From an uncultured Muribaculaceae bacterium (GTDB taxonomy: Bacteria > Bacteroidota > Bacteroidia > Bacteroidales > Muribaculaceae): a DNA stretch of 64,000 bases. Below the pieces are notes generated by a model that was not told the DNA's origin, ran no database searches, and was given only the letters and a program-made list of their open reading frames with translations. This document shows positions 26,623 through 36,169 of this stretch, in pieces (the first letter of the stretch is position 1; every line of letters starts with the position of its first letter). The stretch is from NCBI GenBank assembly GCA_910586565.1, contig CAJUIT010000004.1, positions 1-64,000 on the forward strand. The letters run 5' to 3'. The translations under genes and the position numbers were made by a program.

Positions 26623-29178
26623 ATGAAACTTCAAGTTAGCAACACCAACGCCCCCGCCTGGCGCGACCTTACAGTTAAATCAGATCTGCCCTCCAAGCTT
26701 AAAAACCTCGAAGAGCTCGCCAAGAACCTCTGGTGGGTGTGGAACAGCGAAGCCAAAGCCCTTTTCCGCGATCTCAATCCCGACCTGTGGCGCTCAACCG
26801 GCGAAAACCCCGTTATGCTCCTGCAGCAGCTCTCGTCGGAACGTCTCGAAGAAGTAATCGCCGACAAAGACCTCATGGCCCGCATTGAACATGTCTACGG
26901 CATGTTCAAAGATTACATGGCAAAGCCCATGCGCAAAGACATCCCCTCCGTTTCCTACTTCTCAATGGAATACGGCCTTTGCAACGCTCTCAAAATCTAC
27001 TCCGGCGGTCTCGGTGTACTCGCCGGCGACTATATCAAAGAAGCATCCGACAGCTGCGTGCCCATGACCGCTGTTGGTTTCCTCTATCGTTACGGCTACT
27101 TCACACAGTCGCTCAGCGTTGATGGCCAGCAGATTGCCAACTACGAGCCCCAGAACTTCAACCAGCTCCCCATCGAGCAGGTGATGGACGAAAACGGCCG
27201 TCCCATGATTCTTGAGGTACCTTACCCCGGCCGCACCATCTACAGCCACGTATGGCGTGTAAACGTTGGTCGCATGAACCTCTACCTCATGGACACCGAC
27301 TTCGACATGAACTCGGAATTCGACCGTGTCATCACCCACCAGCTCTACGGCGGCGACTGGGAAAACCGCATCAAGCAGGAATATCTCCTCGGCATCGGCG
27401 GTATCCTCATGCTCAAGAAACTCGGCATCAAGAGCGAGCTCTACCACTGCAACGAAGGCCATGCAGCGCTTCTCAACCTCCAGCGACTCGTTGATTTCGT
27501 TCAGGAACAGCACCTCGACTTCAACGTTGCCCTCGAACTCGTTCGCGCATCGAGCCTCTACACCGTTCACACTCCCGTTCCCGCAGGCCACGACTACTTC
27601 GACGAAGGCCTCTTCGGCAAATACATGGGTGAATATCCCGCGAAACTCGGCATCTCATGGAACGACCTCATGAACATGGGCCGCGAGAACCCCAACACCA
27701 ACGAGCGCTTCTCAATGAGCGTGTTCGCCCTCAACACCTGCCAGGAAGCCAACGGCGTTAGCTGGCTCCACGGCGAAGTGTCGAAAAAAATGTTCGCAGG
27801 CATCTGGAAAGGCTACAACTGGCAGGAAAGCCACGTTGGCTATGTAACCAACGGCGTTCACATGCCCACCTGGGCCGCTTCGGAATGGAAAGAATTCTAC
27901 ATGGAAAAACTCGGCCCCGCTGTGTTCGAACATGCCGACGACCCCGAAAACTGGAAAGGCATCTTCAAGGTTAAAGACGAGGAAATCTGGAACAAACGTT
28001 GCGAACTCAAAAACAAGTTCATCAACTTCGTTAAGCGCGATTTCAAAGCCAAATGGCTTGCCAACCAGGGCGATCCCTCGGCTGTGATGAAAATCGTTGA
28101 CAAAATCAACCCCAACGCCCTCATCATCGGCTTCGCACGTCGTTTCGCAACCTACAAACGCGCTCACCTTCTCTTCACCGACCTCGAACGCCTCTCGAAA
28201 ATCGTCAACAACGAGCAGTTCCCCGTTCAGTTCGTATTCTCAGGCAAGGCTCACCCCGCCGACGGTGCAGGTCAGGGTCTCATCAAGCGCATCATGGAAA
28301 TTTCGCGCATGCCCGAGTTCCTTGGCAAAATCATCTTCCTCGAGGACTACAACATGATTGTGGCCAAGCGCCTTGTAACCGGTGTCGACATCTGGCTCAA
28401 CACCCCCACACGTCCCCTCGAAGCATCCGGCACATCGGGTGAAAAGGCCGAGATGAACGGCGTGCTCAACTTCTCAGTGCTCGACGGCTGGTGGTACGAA
28501 GGCTACCGCTTCAACGAAAAGGCCGGCTGGGCTCTCACCGACAAGCGCACCTACACCGACCAGGCTCAGCAGGATAAACTCGATGCCGTCACCATCTACT
28601 CGATGCTCGAAAACGAGATTATCCCCCTCTACTTCGCAAAGAACTCGAAAGGCTACTCACCCGAATGGGTTCAGTACATCAAGCGTTCTATCGGCGACAT
28701 CGCTCCTCACTTCACCATGAAGCGAATGATTGAGGACTACATCCACCGCTTCTACAACAAAGAGGCAGAGCGCTCAAAGAAACTCGCCGCCAAGGACTTC
28801 GCTCTTGCAAAAGAGATTGTTGCCTGGAAAGAAAAAGTTGCTGCTGCTTGGGACGGCATCAAGGTGTTCGACATCGAAGCATCCGACCTCACCAACTCAA
28901 CAACCGGTAGCGACTTCTCGGCTCGCGCCATCGTCGACACCAACGGTTTGGGCAAAGACCTCGGCCTCGAAGTAGTTGTCTACAAGAATGAGGACGGTGA
29001 AGAGAAATTCTGTTTCGCCAAACCCTTCGACGTTATCAAGGAAGAGGGCAACACACTCACCTACCAGCTCCATCTCAAGCTCAAGGATGCAGGTGTGTTC
29101 CGCTATGGCTATCGCCTCTATCCCGTTAACGCCAACCTGCCTCACCGCATGGATTTTGCCTACACCCGCTGGATTTAA
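26623..29178 (+). CDS. glgP: Alpha-glucan phosphorylase (GT35)
   Basis: An 851-residue pyridoxal-phosphate enzyme that removes glucose from alpha-1,4-glucan ends as glucose 1-phosphate. The N-terminal DUF3417-type segment (NLEELAKNLWWVWNSEAKALF) marks the archaeal and bacterial short phosphorylase group. The Schiff-base lysine is about Lys608 in EASGTSGEKAEMNG, and the phosphate-contacting IIGFARRFATYKRA is present. With the synthase upstream it covers glycogen building and use. The GC-rich, strongly biased codon choice suggests high expression. A hairpin terminator follows. Confidence 0.95.
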   Translation: MKLQVSNTNAPAWRDLTVKSDLPSKLKNLEELAKNLWWVWNSEAKALFRDLNPDLWRSTGENPVMLLQQLSSERLEEVIADKDLMARIEHVYGMFKDYMAKPMRKDIPSVSYFSMEYGLCNALKIYSGGLGVLAGDYIKEASDSCVPMTAVGFLYRYGYFTQSLSVDGQQIANYEPQNFNQLPIEQVMDENGRPMILEVPYPGRTIYSHVWRVNVGRMNLYLMDTDFDMNSEFDRVITHQLYGGDWENRIKQEYLLGIGGILMLKKLGIKSELYHCNEGHAALLNLQRLVDFVQEQHLDFNVALELVRASSLYTVHTPVPAGHDYFDEGLFGKYMGEYPAKLGISWNDLMNMGRENPNTNERFSMSVFALNTCQEANGVSWLHGEVSKKMFAGIWKGYNWQESHVGYVTNGVHMPTWAASEWKEFYMEKLGPAVFEHADDPENWKGIFKVKDEEIWNKRCELKNKFINFVKRDFKAKWLANQGDPSAVMKIVDKINPNALIIGFARRFATYKRAHLLFTDLERLSKIVNNEQFPVQFVFSGKAHPADGAGQGLIKRIMEISRMPEFLGKIIFLEDYNMIVAKRLVTGVDIWLNTPTRPLEASGTSGEKAEMNGVLNFSVLDGWWYEGYRFNEKAGWALTDKRTYTDQAQQDKLDAVTIYSMLENEIIPLYFAKNSKGYSPEWVQYIKRSIGDIAPHFTMKRMIEDYIHRFYNKEAERSKKLAAKDFALAKEIVAWKEKVAAAWDGIKVFDIEASDLTNSTTGSDFSARAIVDTNGLGKDLGLEVVVYKNEDGEEKFCFAKPFDVIKEEGNTLTYQLHLKLKDAGVFRYGYRLYPVNANLPHRMDFAYTRWI

Positions 29179-29218
29179 TCCGCGCCTAAACAGGCATGTT
29201 TCCAAAACAATAACACAA

Positions 29219-29252
29219 AAATGGTGCGTCAATATGCGTTGGCGCACCATTT
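29219..29252 (+). terminator. Terminator after glgP
   Basis: AAATGGTGCG-T-CAA pairs with TTG-G-CGCACCATTT around a six-base loop, then TTTGCTTTTTC. The stem is 13 bp plus one wobble. Confidence 0.75.
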
Positions 29253-29305
29253 GCTTTTTCACTTATCACGTACTCCCACCCGTCTATTTCACTACAAGCA
29301 ATGCA

Positions 29306-31009
29306 ATGCAGATAAACCGGTCAACAACATATAAAGCTCTGTCTCTGCCCTTTTCATTGATATTCGTCGCGGGCATAATCCTGATGACATACTACACACC
29401 AAAGCTTCAGGAAGATCTCGAATTCTGTGTATCTAATTGGCGATATGTGGAGGGAATGACACATGACATAAATTGGAGCGGGATGTGGAACGACGTTATA
29501 TTCCATTACACCCACACAAACGGCCGGTTGGGCGACAGAATGGTCATCCCCATAATGACGCTCGTGCCTCAATGGCTATTCGCCATCATCAACGGGGGTG
29601 TGGCACTGCTCCTCGCCATAGGCGTTTCAAAAAATTCAAAGTTGGCATTGCCTCAAAACGTCAGCATAAACCACTTGATGCCGATTGCTATTACTCTTCT
29701 CCTTGTGTGGTTCCCGTGGAATGAGGAAGTATTTATTGAATCGTATGCCTTGAACTACCTGTGGACCGCTTGCCTTGCAACATGGATGGCCTACGCGGTT
29801 ATGCATCCCACATTTGCTGTTAACAAGCATCCTTTGGCTCTTGCATTTCTCGCCATAGCATTTTTAGTAATAGGAACATGGCATGAATGTGTGTTCCTGA
29901 CTTTGGGGATTTCATTGATTGCAGTTTTGAGCTTGGCCTCCGACAGCAAACAACGAAAAAAGCGTTTTATCCTGCTTGCAGCGCTTCTGCTTGGGCTTCT
30001 TGCAAACCTTCTCACGGGTGGACTGCGCCACCGAGTGACAACCACCGAAATTCTATTCGATTTCCACCGATGGTACAACACGTGGCACAGAATCCCTATC
30101 CCCACTTGGCCGGTGATGGGTGTGATAATCTACCTCTTCTCACTATTTACCGCAATCCTTTCATCACGCACAAAGCTGACATTTCGGCAATTATACTATT
30201 CTTTACGCAATAAGCCTAAAGCCATGCTCCATTGCGTGTGTGCGCTCACCGGCATTGCGAACGTGTTTCTATACGCCTTTTTCGGGAGCCCCCGTACCTT
30301 GCTTATCGGCGACACTTTCGCCGTAATCGGCCTTACCGCTCTCGCATGCAACATTCCCGGCAAATCATTGCGGAGAACTACCACAGCGGCAATATATGCG
30401 ATCGGACTACTACTACTCACAAACCTCTACGTAACAGCAGCATTCCAGAGTAAAATCAACGACTCATTTCTCAAGCTCAAACAGGAATGGCTATCGAGCG
30501 AAAACGGTAATCTGTTTGCCGATATTCCCCCGATGAATCTGACGTCTCCATATCCGTGGCACATGATAATAGGCGACATGTATATTTCCGGATGGAAGCA
30601 TTACTACCTGTCAGAATACATGCGCCCCGATGATCCTCCCAAAAATTTTTACATTCTTCCTGCAGAACTCAAAGATATTGACGCATCCGCACTAAAGGCT
30701 GTTCCAGGCAGCACTATGCCCGGGCTTTATAGCTATGGCCGACACTTGATTTTCATTCCTACGGCCGATTCAGCTATCGAAAAAATAGAGCACACGCCCT
30801 ATAAATTCGGAGTAGCCGCAATGAGTGCGTTAACCTCATTGAATCACCACGAAACGCTTTACTTCTATATAACCCCGTTCACTCCCAACAGCGGCCCCGA
30901 GGCATGTTTTTATTTGCACCCCCTTGTGTTTGATTTCAACTTCAACCGCACCGTAATCAGCATTGACTCAATCTCCAATTTTAAACTGCCCGCTCCCACG
31001 CACAAATAA
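29306..31009 (+). CDS. Polytopic membrane protein, DUF6056-like
   Basis: The ATG at 29306 gives 567 residues; the frame is open further upstream but overlaps glgP. About ten to eleven hydrophobic segments span residues 8 to about 390, followed by a 180-residue polar C-terminal domain. HTNGRLGDRM (about 67-76) and GTWHECVFLTLG (about 190) are the conserved loop motifs I associate with DUF6056 proteins. The topology resembles GT-C-type lipid-linked sugar transferases, but no DxD or DE motif is certain. Function unknown. Confidence 0.7.
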   Translation: MQINRSTTYKALSLPFSLIFVAGIILMTYYTPKLQEDLEFCVSNWRYVEGMTHDINWSGMWNDVIFHYTHTNGRLGDRMVIPIMTLVPQWLFAIINGGVALLLAIGVSKNSKLALPQNVSINHLMPIAITLLLVWFPWNEEVFIESYALNYLWTACLATWMAYAVMHPTFAVNKHPLALAFLAIAFLVIGTWHECVFLTLGISLIAVLSLASDSKQRKKRFILLAALLLGLLANLLTGGLRHRVTTTEILFDFHRWYNTWHRIPIPTWPVMGVIIYLFSLFTAILSSRTKLTFRQLYYSLRNKPKAMLHCVCALTGIANVFLYAFFGSPRTLLIGDTFAVIGLTALACNIPGKSLRRTTTAAIYAIGLLLLTNLYVTAAFQSKINDSFLKLKQEWLSSENGNLFADIPPMNLTSPYPWHMIIGDMYISGWKHYYLSEYMRPDDPPKNFYILPAELKDIDASALKAVPGSTMPGLYSYGRHLIFIPTADSAIEKIEHTPYKFGVAAMSALTSLNHHETLYFYITPFTPNSGPEACFYLHPLVFDFNFNRTVISIDSISNFKLPAPTHK

Positions 31010-31034
31010 AACCGGCCACCGGCTATATTGACAT

Positions 31035-31084
31035 AAAAAAGTGGTACGTCAGATTTTTCAAAATCATGGCGTACCACCTTTTTT
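31035..31084. terminator. Bidirectional terminator between the DUF6056-like gene and dnaJ
   Basis: AAAAA, GTGGTACG-T-CA and GATTTT on the left pair with AAAATC, TG-G-CGTACCAC and TTTTT on the right, with one bulge and one mismatch. A and T runs flank both sides, fitting two convergent genes. Confidence 0.75.
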
Positions 31085-31113
31085 AATCCTGATGACGAGA
31101 GTGCGTCACATCC

Positions 31114-32292
31114 TTATTCAAAAATATGCTTGAGCTTCGAGAACAAACGATTCTTGGTTGCGTCGGAGGGCTTGATATTAGGCTCATCCTTTATCGACTC
31201 GAAAGCTGCTTTCTCCTTGTCGTTAAGCGCTTCGGGGATATAAACCATAACGTTGATAAGCTCGTCGCCCATTCCGCGGCCATCTGTGGAGGGGAGACCT
31301 TTGCCACGCAAACGGAGCACCTTGCCGGGCTGTGTACCCGCCGGGATGTTCAGTCGCGCACGCCCCGTGATAGTGGGAACTTCAACTGCGCCACCCAACG
31401 CTGCTGTTGGAACGTCTAGCATAAGATTGTAAATCAAATCGTTGCCGTCGCGAATAAGTTCGGGATGCTTCACTTCCTGAATCACAACTAAAAGGTCGCC
31501 GTTCACGCCGCCGCGACGGGGTGCATTTCCTTTCCCCTTCACGGTGAGAGTCATCCCATCCTGCACCCCTGCGGGGATGTGGAACGAAACAACCTCCTCC
31601 TTGCGCTGCACACCTTCGCCGTTGCAATAAGGGCACATTTCCGAAATCACCTTGCCCGTGCCCTCACACTGGGGGCACACACCCACAGCCTGCTCAGGTC
31701 CGAAGAATCCCTGCACAATCTGGGTTACAGTGCCCGAACCGTGGCAGGTAGGGCAGGTGTTGAATGCCGTGCCATCTTTGGCACCGGTGCCGTTGCAATG
31801 GTCACATTTAAGATTTGCGGGAATCTTGAGGGTTTTATCTACCCCCTTGGCAATATCCTCGAGTGTAAGCTTCACCGTGATGCGGAGGTCAGAACCCCTG
31901 CGTTGCGGCTGCTGACGGCGCGACGACTGACGGCCACCTGTGGCACCGCCAAATCCGCCTCCGAAATTGAAATGACCGCCGAATATATCGCCGAACTGCG
32001 AGAAGATATCCTCCATCGACATGCCTCCGGTTGAGTAATATCCACCCTGACCGCCGAATCCCTGCGGACCCATCGAATGACCGAACTGGTCATACTTCTG
32101 ACGCTTTTCATCATTGGAGAGCACCTCGTAGGCCTCGGCAGCCTCCTTGAATTTTTCTTCAGCCTCTTTGTCACCGGGATTCTTGTCAGGGTGATACTTG
32201 ATGGCCAGCTTGCGGTAAGCCTTCTTTATTTCGTCGGCCGTAGCGTTTTTTTGAACGCCCAGCACTTCATAATAATCTCTTTTCTGCTCCAT
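31114..32292 (-). CDS. dnaJ: Chaperone DnaJ
   Basis: A 392-residue type I Hsp40. The J domain has the HPD motif in KYHPDKNPGD (about 34-37) that stimulates DnaK ATPase. A glycine- and phenylalanine-rich linker runs about 70-125. Four CxxCxGxG zinc repeats follow: CDHCNGTG, CPTCHGSG, CPQCEGTG and CPYCNGEG. The C-terminal substrate-binding domains are complete. grpE lies 37 bases upstream on the same strand, so the DnaK cochaperones form one operon; dnaK itself is not in the window. Confidence 0.97.
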   Translation of the reverse strand: MEQKRDYYEVLGVQKNATADEIKKAYRKLAIKYHPDKNPGDKEAEEKFKEAAEAYEVLSNDEKRQKYDQFGHSMGPQGFGGQGGYYSTGGMSMEDIFSQFGDIFGGHFNFGGGFGGATGGRQSSRRQQPQRRGSDLRITVKLTLEDIAKGVDKTLKIPANLKCDHCNGTGAKDGTAFNTCPTCHGSGTVTQIVQGFFGPEQAVGVCPQCEGTGKVISEMCPYCNGEGVQRKEEVVSFHIPAGVQDGMTLTVKGKGNAPRRGGVNGDLLVVIQEVKHPELIRDGNDLIYNLMLDVPTAALGGAVEVPTITGRARLNIPAGTQPGKVLRLRGKGLPSTDGRGMGDELINVMVYIPEALNDKEKAAFESIKDEPNIKPSDATKNRLFSKLKHIFE

Positions 32293-32329
32293 CGGTCAGT
32301 TTGTATTGCTTTTGAACTACATTTATGTG

Positions 32330-33013
32330 TTACTGCGCTACCACCACTTTCGCATGTCGGAGCACTTTGTCGTTAAGCATATAGCCTTTTGAAACAGTAT
32401 CCTTAACTTTTCCCTTCTCGCTTTCGTCGGCTGCGGGAACCATTGCCACAGCTTCATGAACCTCGGTGTCGAAATCGGCACCGGTCGATTCAATCTCCTT
32501 AACACCGTTGTCGGCAAGATATTTGATAAACTTGTTGTAAATAAGCTTCATGCCCTCTTTCACGGCATCGGCGTCGGAACTATCCTTGATGGCATCAAGT
32601 CCTCGTTCAAAATCGTCGATGATAGGCAACAAACCTTTGAGAGCTTTTTCCGAAGCACTCTTTATCAAGTCGGTGCGCTCGCGAAGGGTGCGTTTGCGGA
32701 AGTTGTCAAATTCCGCCATAAGGAACATATATTCTTTCTTCTCCTTCTCAACCTCCTTTTCCTTTTGGTCGAGGAGATTTTTAAGAGTTTCGAGTTCAGC
32801 ACCCTCTTCATCCGATTCAGCAACGTTATCAGCCTCAACACCTGCGGTGGGGTCTACATCATCAATTGCAGCATCGGCATCTTCAATTTCCAGCTTGCGG
32901 CCAAATTCATCTTCTTTCATATTCTTATCGCTGTTCGCTTGGTTTCCGGCATTTTCAGCCTTGTTGCCACGAAAATTATTTCTTTGATTCATATTGCGTC
33001 GGAATTTATACAT
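32330..33013 (-). CDS. grpE: Nucleotide exchange factor GrpE
   Basis: Up to 227 residues from the ATG at 33013; an internal ATG at 32992 (MNQRNN) is also possible. The first 75 residues are a disordered acidic tail. A long coiled coil (about 75-125, EKEVEKEKKEYMFLMAEFDN) is followed by the GrpE core FDNFRKRTLRER and a beta domain ending in GYMLNDKVLRHAKVVVAQ. It releases ADP from DnaK. No heat-shock operator or clear promoter box was found upstream. Confidence 0.95.
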   Translation of the reverse strand: MYKFRRNMNQRNNFRGNKAENAGNQANSDKNMKEDEFGRKLEIEDADAAIDDVDPTAGVEADNVAESDEEGAELETLKNLLDQKEKEVEKEKKEYMFLMAEFDNFRKRTLRERTDLIKSASEKALKGLLPIIDDFERGLDAIKDSSDADAVKEGMKLIYNKFIKYLADNGVKEIESTGADFDTEVHEAVAMVPAADESEKGKVKDTVSKGYMLNDKVLRHAKVVVAQ

Positions 33014-33232
33014 TCTATGATAGTTTTAAGATTCATTACATGCAAAAACATTGCCAAACAGAGCATGATTCACGTTTCAGTCGCACCAATTATGCCGGAC
33101 ATCACACACAAACCGAAGCTGTTCAGACACACTGCCTCTGCTTATTTATGTATGTACTAACTTTATAGAATTATAACACCTCTTCACGGCATAGGGTTTA
33201 ACCTTCCGCAATGTCTTATGTGAAAATTGCGT

Positions 33233-34063
33233 TTATCTAAAATCGCCGGCAAATACATCACACCCCTCAAATGAGCGGGCTGCATTCTCTGCCATTCTGT
33301 CATTATCAAACAACCCATACACAGCCGAGCCGCTACCCGACATGGAGGCGTAAACGGCACCCTCAGCAAGCAACCGCTGCTTAACCCGCTCTATTTCACC
33401 CGCCACAGGAAACACCGATTTCTCAAAATCGTTTTTAACCTCATGCTGCCAACTTTCCACCGGTAATGTGGCGAGCTTCTTTTCCAAAGGCGTAGCCGGC
33501 ACTTCCGGTGTCACAGCCGAATAAGCCGTAGCGGTAGAAACGCTCACCGCCGGTTTCACCACCACGATGCGCATGTCGCGGGAAAATTGCAAATCAATAG
33601 GGGAGAGCTCAGTGCCTATGCCGGTGCACAGCATTGGAGTGTTGTAGATAAAAAACGGACAATCCGCCCCGAGCGAAGAGGCTACCTCGGCAAGTTGCGG
33701 CTTATCCAATCCGAGCGCGAAAATCTCATTGAGCATCACAAGCGCGAAGGCCGCATCGGCCGAGCCGCCACCTAATCCGGCACCATCGGGAATCACCTTG
33801 TGCAGAAACAAATCTGCCGCAGGAAACTCGGCAATCTTCCGCAATGCCTTCACGGCTTTCATAACCAAATTTTTCTCGGGGGGACAATCTACAGCACGTC
33901 CCGAAACTGCAAGCGTATCGCAATCACCCTTACCGGGCACAATTTCAAGCACATCGCACCATGCCACAGGCACCATCACCGTTGATATGTCGTGATATCC
34001 GTCGGGGCGGCGGCGCAATATATCCAGCCCGATATTTATTTTTGCGTTAGGAAAAGTAATCAT
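33233..34063 (-). CDS. ispE: 4-diphosphocytidyl-2-C-methyl-D-erythritol kinase
   Basis: The ATG at 34063 gives 276 residues beginning MITFPNAKINIGLDI, the usual GHMP kinase start; the frame continues upstream without homology. The ATP-binding glycine loop is PDGAGLGGGSADAAFA (about 93-108), and the C-terminal motif MSGSGSAVYGLF is present. IspE phosphorylates CDP-ME in the methylerythritol phosphate route to isoprenoids. TATCTTTG on the minus strand (complement of 34085-34092) is a -7 box about 20 bases upstream of the start. Confidence 0.95.
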   Translation of the reverse strand: MITFPNAKINIGLDILRRRPDGYHDISTVMVPVAWCDVLEIVPGKGDCDTLAVSGRAVDCPPEKNLVMKAVKALRKIAEFPAADLFLHKVIPDGAGLGGGSADAAFALVMLNEIFALGLDKPQLAEVASSLGADCPFFIYNTPMLCTGIGTELSPIDLQFSRDMRIVVVKPAVSVSTATAYSAVTPEVPATPLEKKLATLPVESWQHEVKNDFEKSVFPVAGEIERVKQRLLAEGAVYASMSGSGSAVYGLFDNDRMAENAARSFEGCDVFAGDFR

Positions 34064-34231
34064 ACCGAATATTTTTTGGAGATGCAAAGATAAAATAATT
34101 TGAGGAAATTTTTCTAACTTGCAACCTTTCACAAACAACTGCCGTCAAATAGATGAAGCCCGCAAGGAAACCCAACTATTCCACACCGGGCAACACCCAA
34201 GTAACAGTAACTCACAAAATTTTCCGACGAT

Positions 34232-35158
34232 ATGACAAAACATTTCTTCCTCGCAGCAGCTATGGCACTATCTCTGCCGATGTGTGCTGTTGGAGCCCGC
34301 TCCCAGGCAAACGCCGGTCGGGCCGATTCAATTTCCAACATTGAGGCCGACACCGCGGCTGTCGTAGCCGACACTACAGCGGCTCTTTTGCCTGTGGCAG
34401 GACAACCGTTTGAAAACGACCCGCGGGTTGTTGAAATCGACGACGAAAGCTACATTCTGTCAAACGGCGGCGCTTATCGCCTAACCGACGTATCCGATGC
34501 ATTAGCATTCAACCCGATATATGACCCTGACGATTTCAACGAATTTTATGAATCGGGATCACGCAAGCAGATGTTACCCGTAATCGCTATTTGCTTCATA
34601 GTTCCATGCTTAACCCTCATCATCGGCCTGGTGCTTCTGTTAGCGTTTTTCATGAAGAAAACCGTTGCGCGCAACAGCATCATTGAAAAAGCCATTGACG
34701 CAGGCTATCAACTTCCCGACTCATTTTATTCCACCACCTCTGCCTACACCCACGTGGCAGGAAGCACCAACGCCGACACCATCGATGGCCAATCGGCCCC
34801 TGCGCCACAGCCGGTGGCAACCCGCGACCCTAAAAACTTCCAGGCAGCCGCGACTCTGTTAGCCGTTGGATTTGCACTGTTCCTGTTCTTCGCCGTCAAC
34901 AGCCATTGGGGAGTGGCCTGTCTGGCCGGTGGCATTCCATTCCTGCTTGGCGTAGGAAAGCTCATCGGTTACCTCTATATCCCGGGCTACACCGCATCCG
35001 ACAAAGGTCATAAGGCGCAACCGCGTCAGCCCTTCAATCCGTCGGGCAATTATCCTCAGCAACCTCCATTCCCGCCTCAGCAGCCGCAGAACCCCTATCC
35101 CGGGGCTTATCCTCCTCCGTTCAACAACAACCGCGACAACATCATTCCCCGTCGCTGA
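34232..35158 (+). CDS. DUF6249-like membrane protein upstream of the sigma factor
   Basis: A 308-residue protein. It has an N-terminal signal peptide (MTKHFFLAAAMALSLPMCAVGA), a 90-residue extracytoplasmic acidic stretch, and one long membrane segment at about 113-140 (MLPVIAICFIVPCLTLIIGLVLLLAFF), followed by RNSIIEKAIDAGYQLPDSFY, the pattern I associate with DUF6249. Two more hydrophobic segments follow at about 208-250, then a proline- and glutamine-rich tail. It sits 39 bases upstream of an ECF sigma gene, so a role in signal input to that sigma factor is plausible but unproven. Confidence 0.7.
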   Translation: MTKHFFLAAAMALSLPMCAVGARSQANAGRADSISNIEADTAAVVADTTAALLPVAGQPFENDPRVVEIDDESYILSNGGAYRLTDVSDALAFNPIYDPDDFNEFYESGSRKQMLPVIAICFIVPCLTLIIGLVLLLAFFMKKTVARNSIIEKAIDAGYQLPDSFYSTTSAYTHVAGSTNADTIDGQSAPAPQPVATRDPKNFQAAATLLAVGFALFLFFAVNSHWGVACLAGGIPFLLGVGKLIGYLYIPGYTASDKGHKAQPRQPFNPSGNYPQQPPFPPQQPQNPYPGAYPPPFNNNRDNIIPRR

Positions 35159-35197
35159 ATCACGTAATCCACCAACCTGTTTCACATTCCAAGAGCA

Positions 35198-35740
35198 ATG
35201 TTAGGCAAATTTGAGGAAATGAAATTGCTGGCCCTGTGCATGGCCACCGACAACCGCGATGCGTTCTCGCGGTTGTCGGTGGCATATCAGGACGGCTTGC
35301 GCCGTTTCATCCTCAACCTGACGGGAGGTGACGCATCGCTCACCGACGACCTTGCTCAGGAAACTTTTCTCAAAGCATGGCTCGGAATCAGGTCGTTCAA
35401 AGGTCTGTCAGGATTCAAAACGTGGCTCTATCGAATCGCTGTAAATGAGTTCATCTCCCACCGTCGGAAAAAGGGAATCGACAGCTCAACAACATGCGAC
35501 ATCGCCGATATAAACGTCACCGAGCACTCCAACTGCCACGCCGCCACCGAAGCCCGTTTGGATGTGAATGAAATTCTGCGGCACCTTTCCGATGCAGAAC
35601 GCATCGTCACGTTGCTCTTCTATCTTGAGGACCAACCGATAAAAAAGATTTGCCAGATAACCTCAATGCCCGAGGGCACTGTAAAGTCTCACCTGAAACG
35701 AGCCCGCGACAATATGGCCCGCTTCATCAACAACAACTGA
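35198..35740 (+). CDS. ECF-family RNA polymerase sigma factor
   Basis: A 180-residue sigma-70 family protein with only regions 2 and 4. Region 2 includes LTDDLAQETFLKAWLGIRSFKG and FKTWLYRIAVNEFISHRRK (about 45-90). Region 4 is LSDAERIVTLLFYLEDQPIKKICQITSMPEGTVKSHLKRARDNM, with the helix-turn-helix at about 148-170. It lies between two membrane protein genes; the downstream one starts two bases after its stop and probably acts as its anti-sigma partner. Confidence 0.93.
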   Translation: MLGKFEEMKLLALCMATDNRDAFSRLSVAYQDGLRRFILNLTGGDASLTDDLAQETFLKAWLGIRSFKGLSGFKTWLYRIAVNEFISHRRKKGIDSSTTCDIADINVTEHSNCHAATEARLDVNEILRHLSDAERIVTLLFYLEDQPIKKICQITSMPEGTVKSHLKRARDNMARFINNN

Positions 35741-35742
35741 CC

Positions 35743-36093
35743 ATGACCACACGTAACAATAAATCCGCCATCGACCATTCCACAGTCACCGATGACGCCC
35801 TGCGCAAGCTTTTCAATGAATCGCTCCCTGAAGCGCCAAAAGACCAGTGGTTCACACGAAAGGTGATGAACCGCTTGCCCGACAAGGCGGCCCGGCGCAA
35901 ACAGAGCATCATGGAGAGGATGTGCTATGCCATAGGTATTCTCGGCCTGCTTTCAGGCTGGGGATATGCCGTTTCTTACACTCTCACTAACGGGCTCACT
36001 GCCAACATGCTGATTATTGCCGCCGTTCTCCCTTTGATAACCATTTTCTGCATCAGCATTTTCGCCATTCCGGCCATAAGGCGTGTACTCTGA
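35743..36093 (+). CDS. Small two-helix membrane protein, possible anti-sigma factor
   Basis: A 116-residue protein starting at the ATG at 35743, two bases after the sigma stop. The cytoplasmic first half has LRKLFNESLPEAPKDQWFTRKVMNRLPDK (about 18-46), a pattern common to small proteins paired with ECF sigma factors in Bacteroidales. Two hydrophobic segments follow at about 60-80 and 88-110. No zinc-binding anti-sigma motif is present. The anti-sigma role is inferred from coupling and topology alone. Confidence 0.65.
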   Translation: MTTRNNKSAIDHSTVTDDALRKLFNESLPEAPKDQWFTRKVMNRLPDKAARRKQSIMERMCYAIGILGLLSGWGYAVSYTLTNGLTANMLIIAAVLPLITIFCISIFAIPAIRRVL

Positions 36094-36104
36094 AAAAATA
36101 TGGC

Positions 36105-36112
36105 TACCTTTG
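36105..36112 (+). promoter_or_regulatory. -7 box for the second MATE gene
   Basis: TACCTTTG matches TAnnTTTG and lies 58 bases before the chosen ATG, just after the end of the sigma locus. No good TTG box is present 20 bases upstream. Confidence 0.5.
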
Positions 36113-36169
36113 CACCTGCATACGACACAACATAACCTCCTCCAACCAAATCTATTCAAATATTCAAAT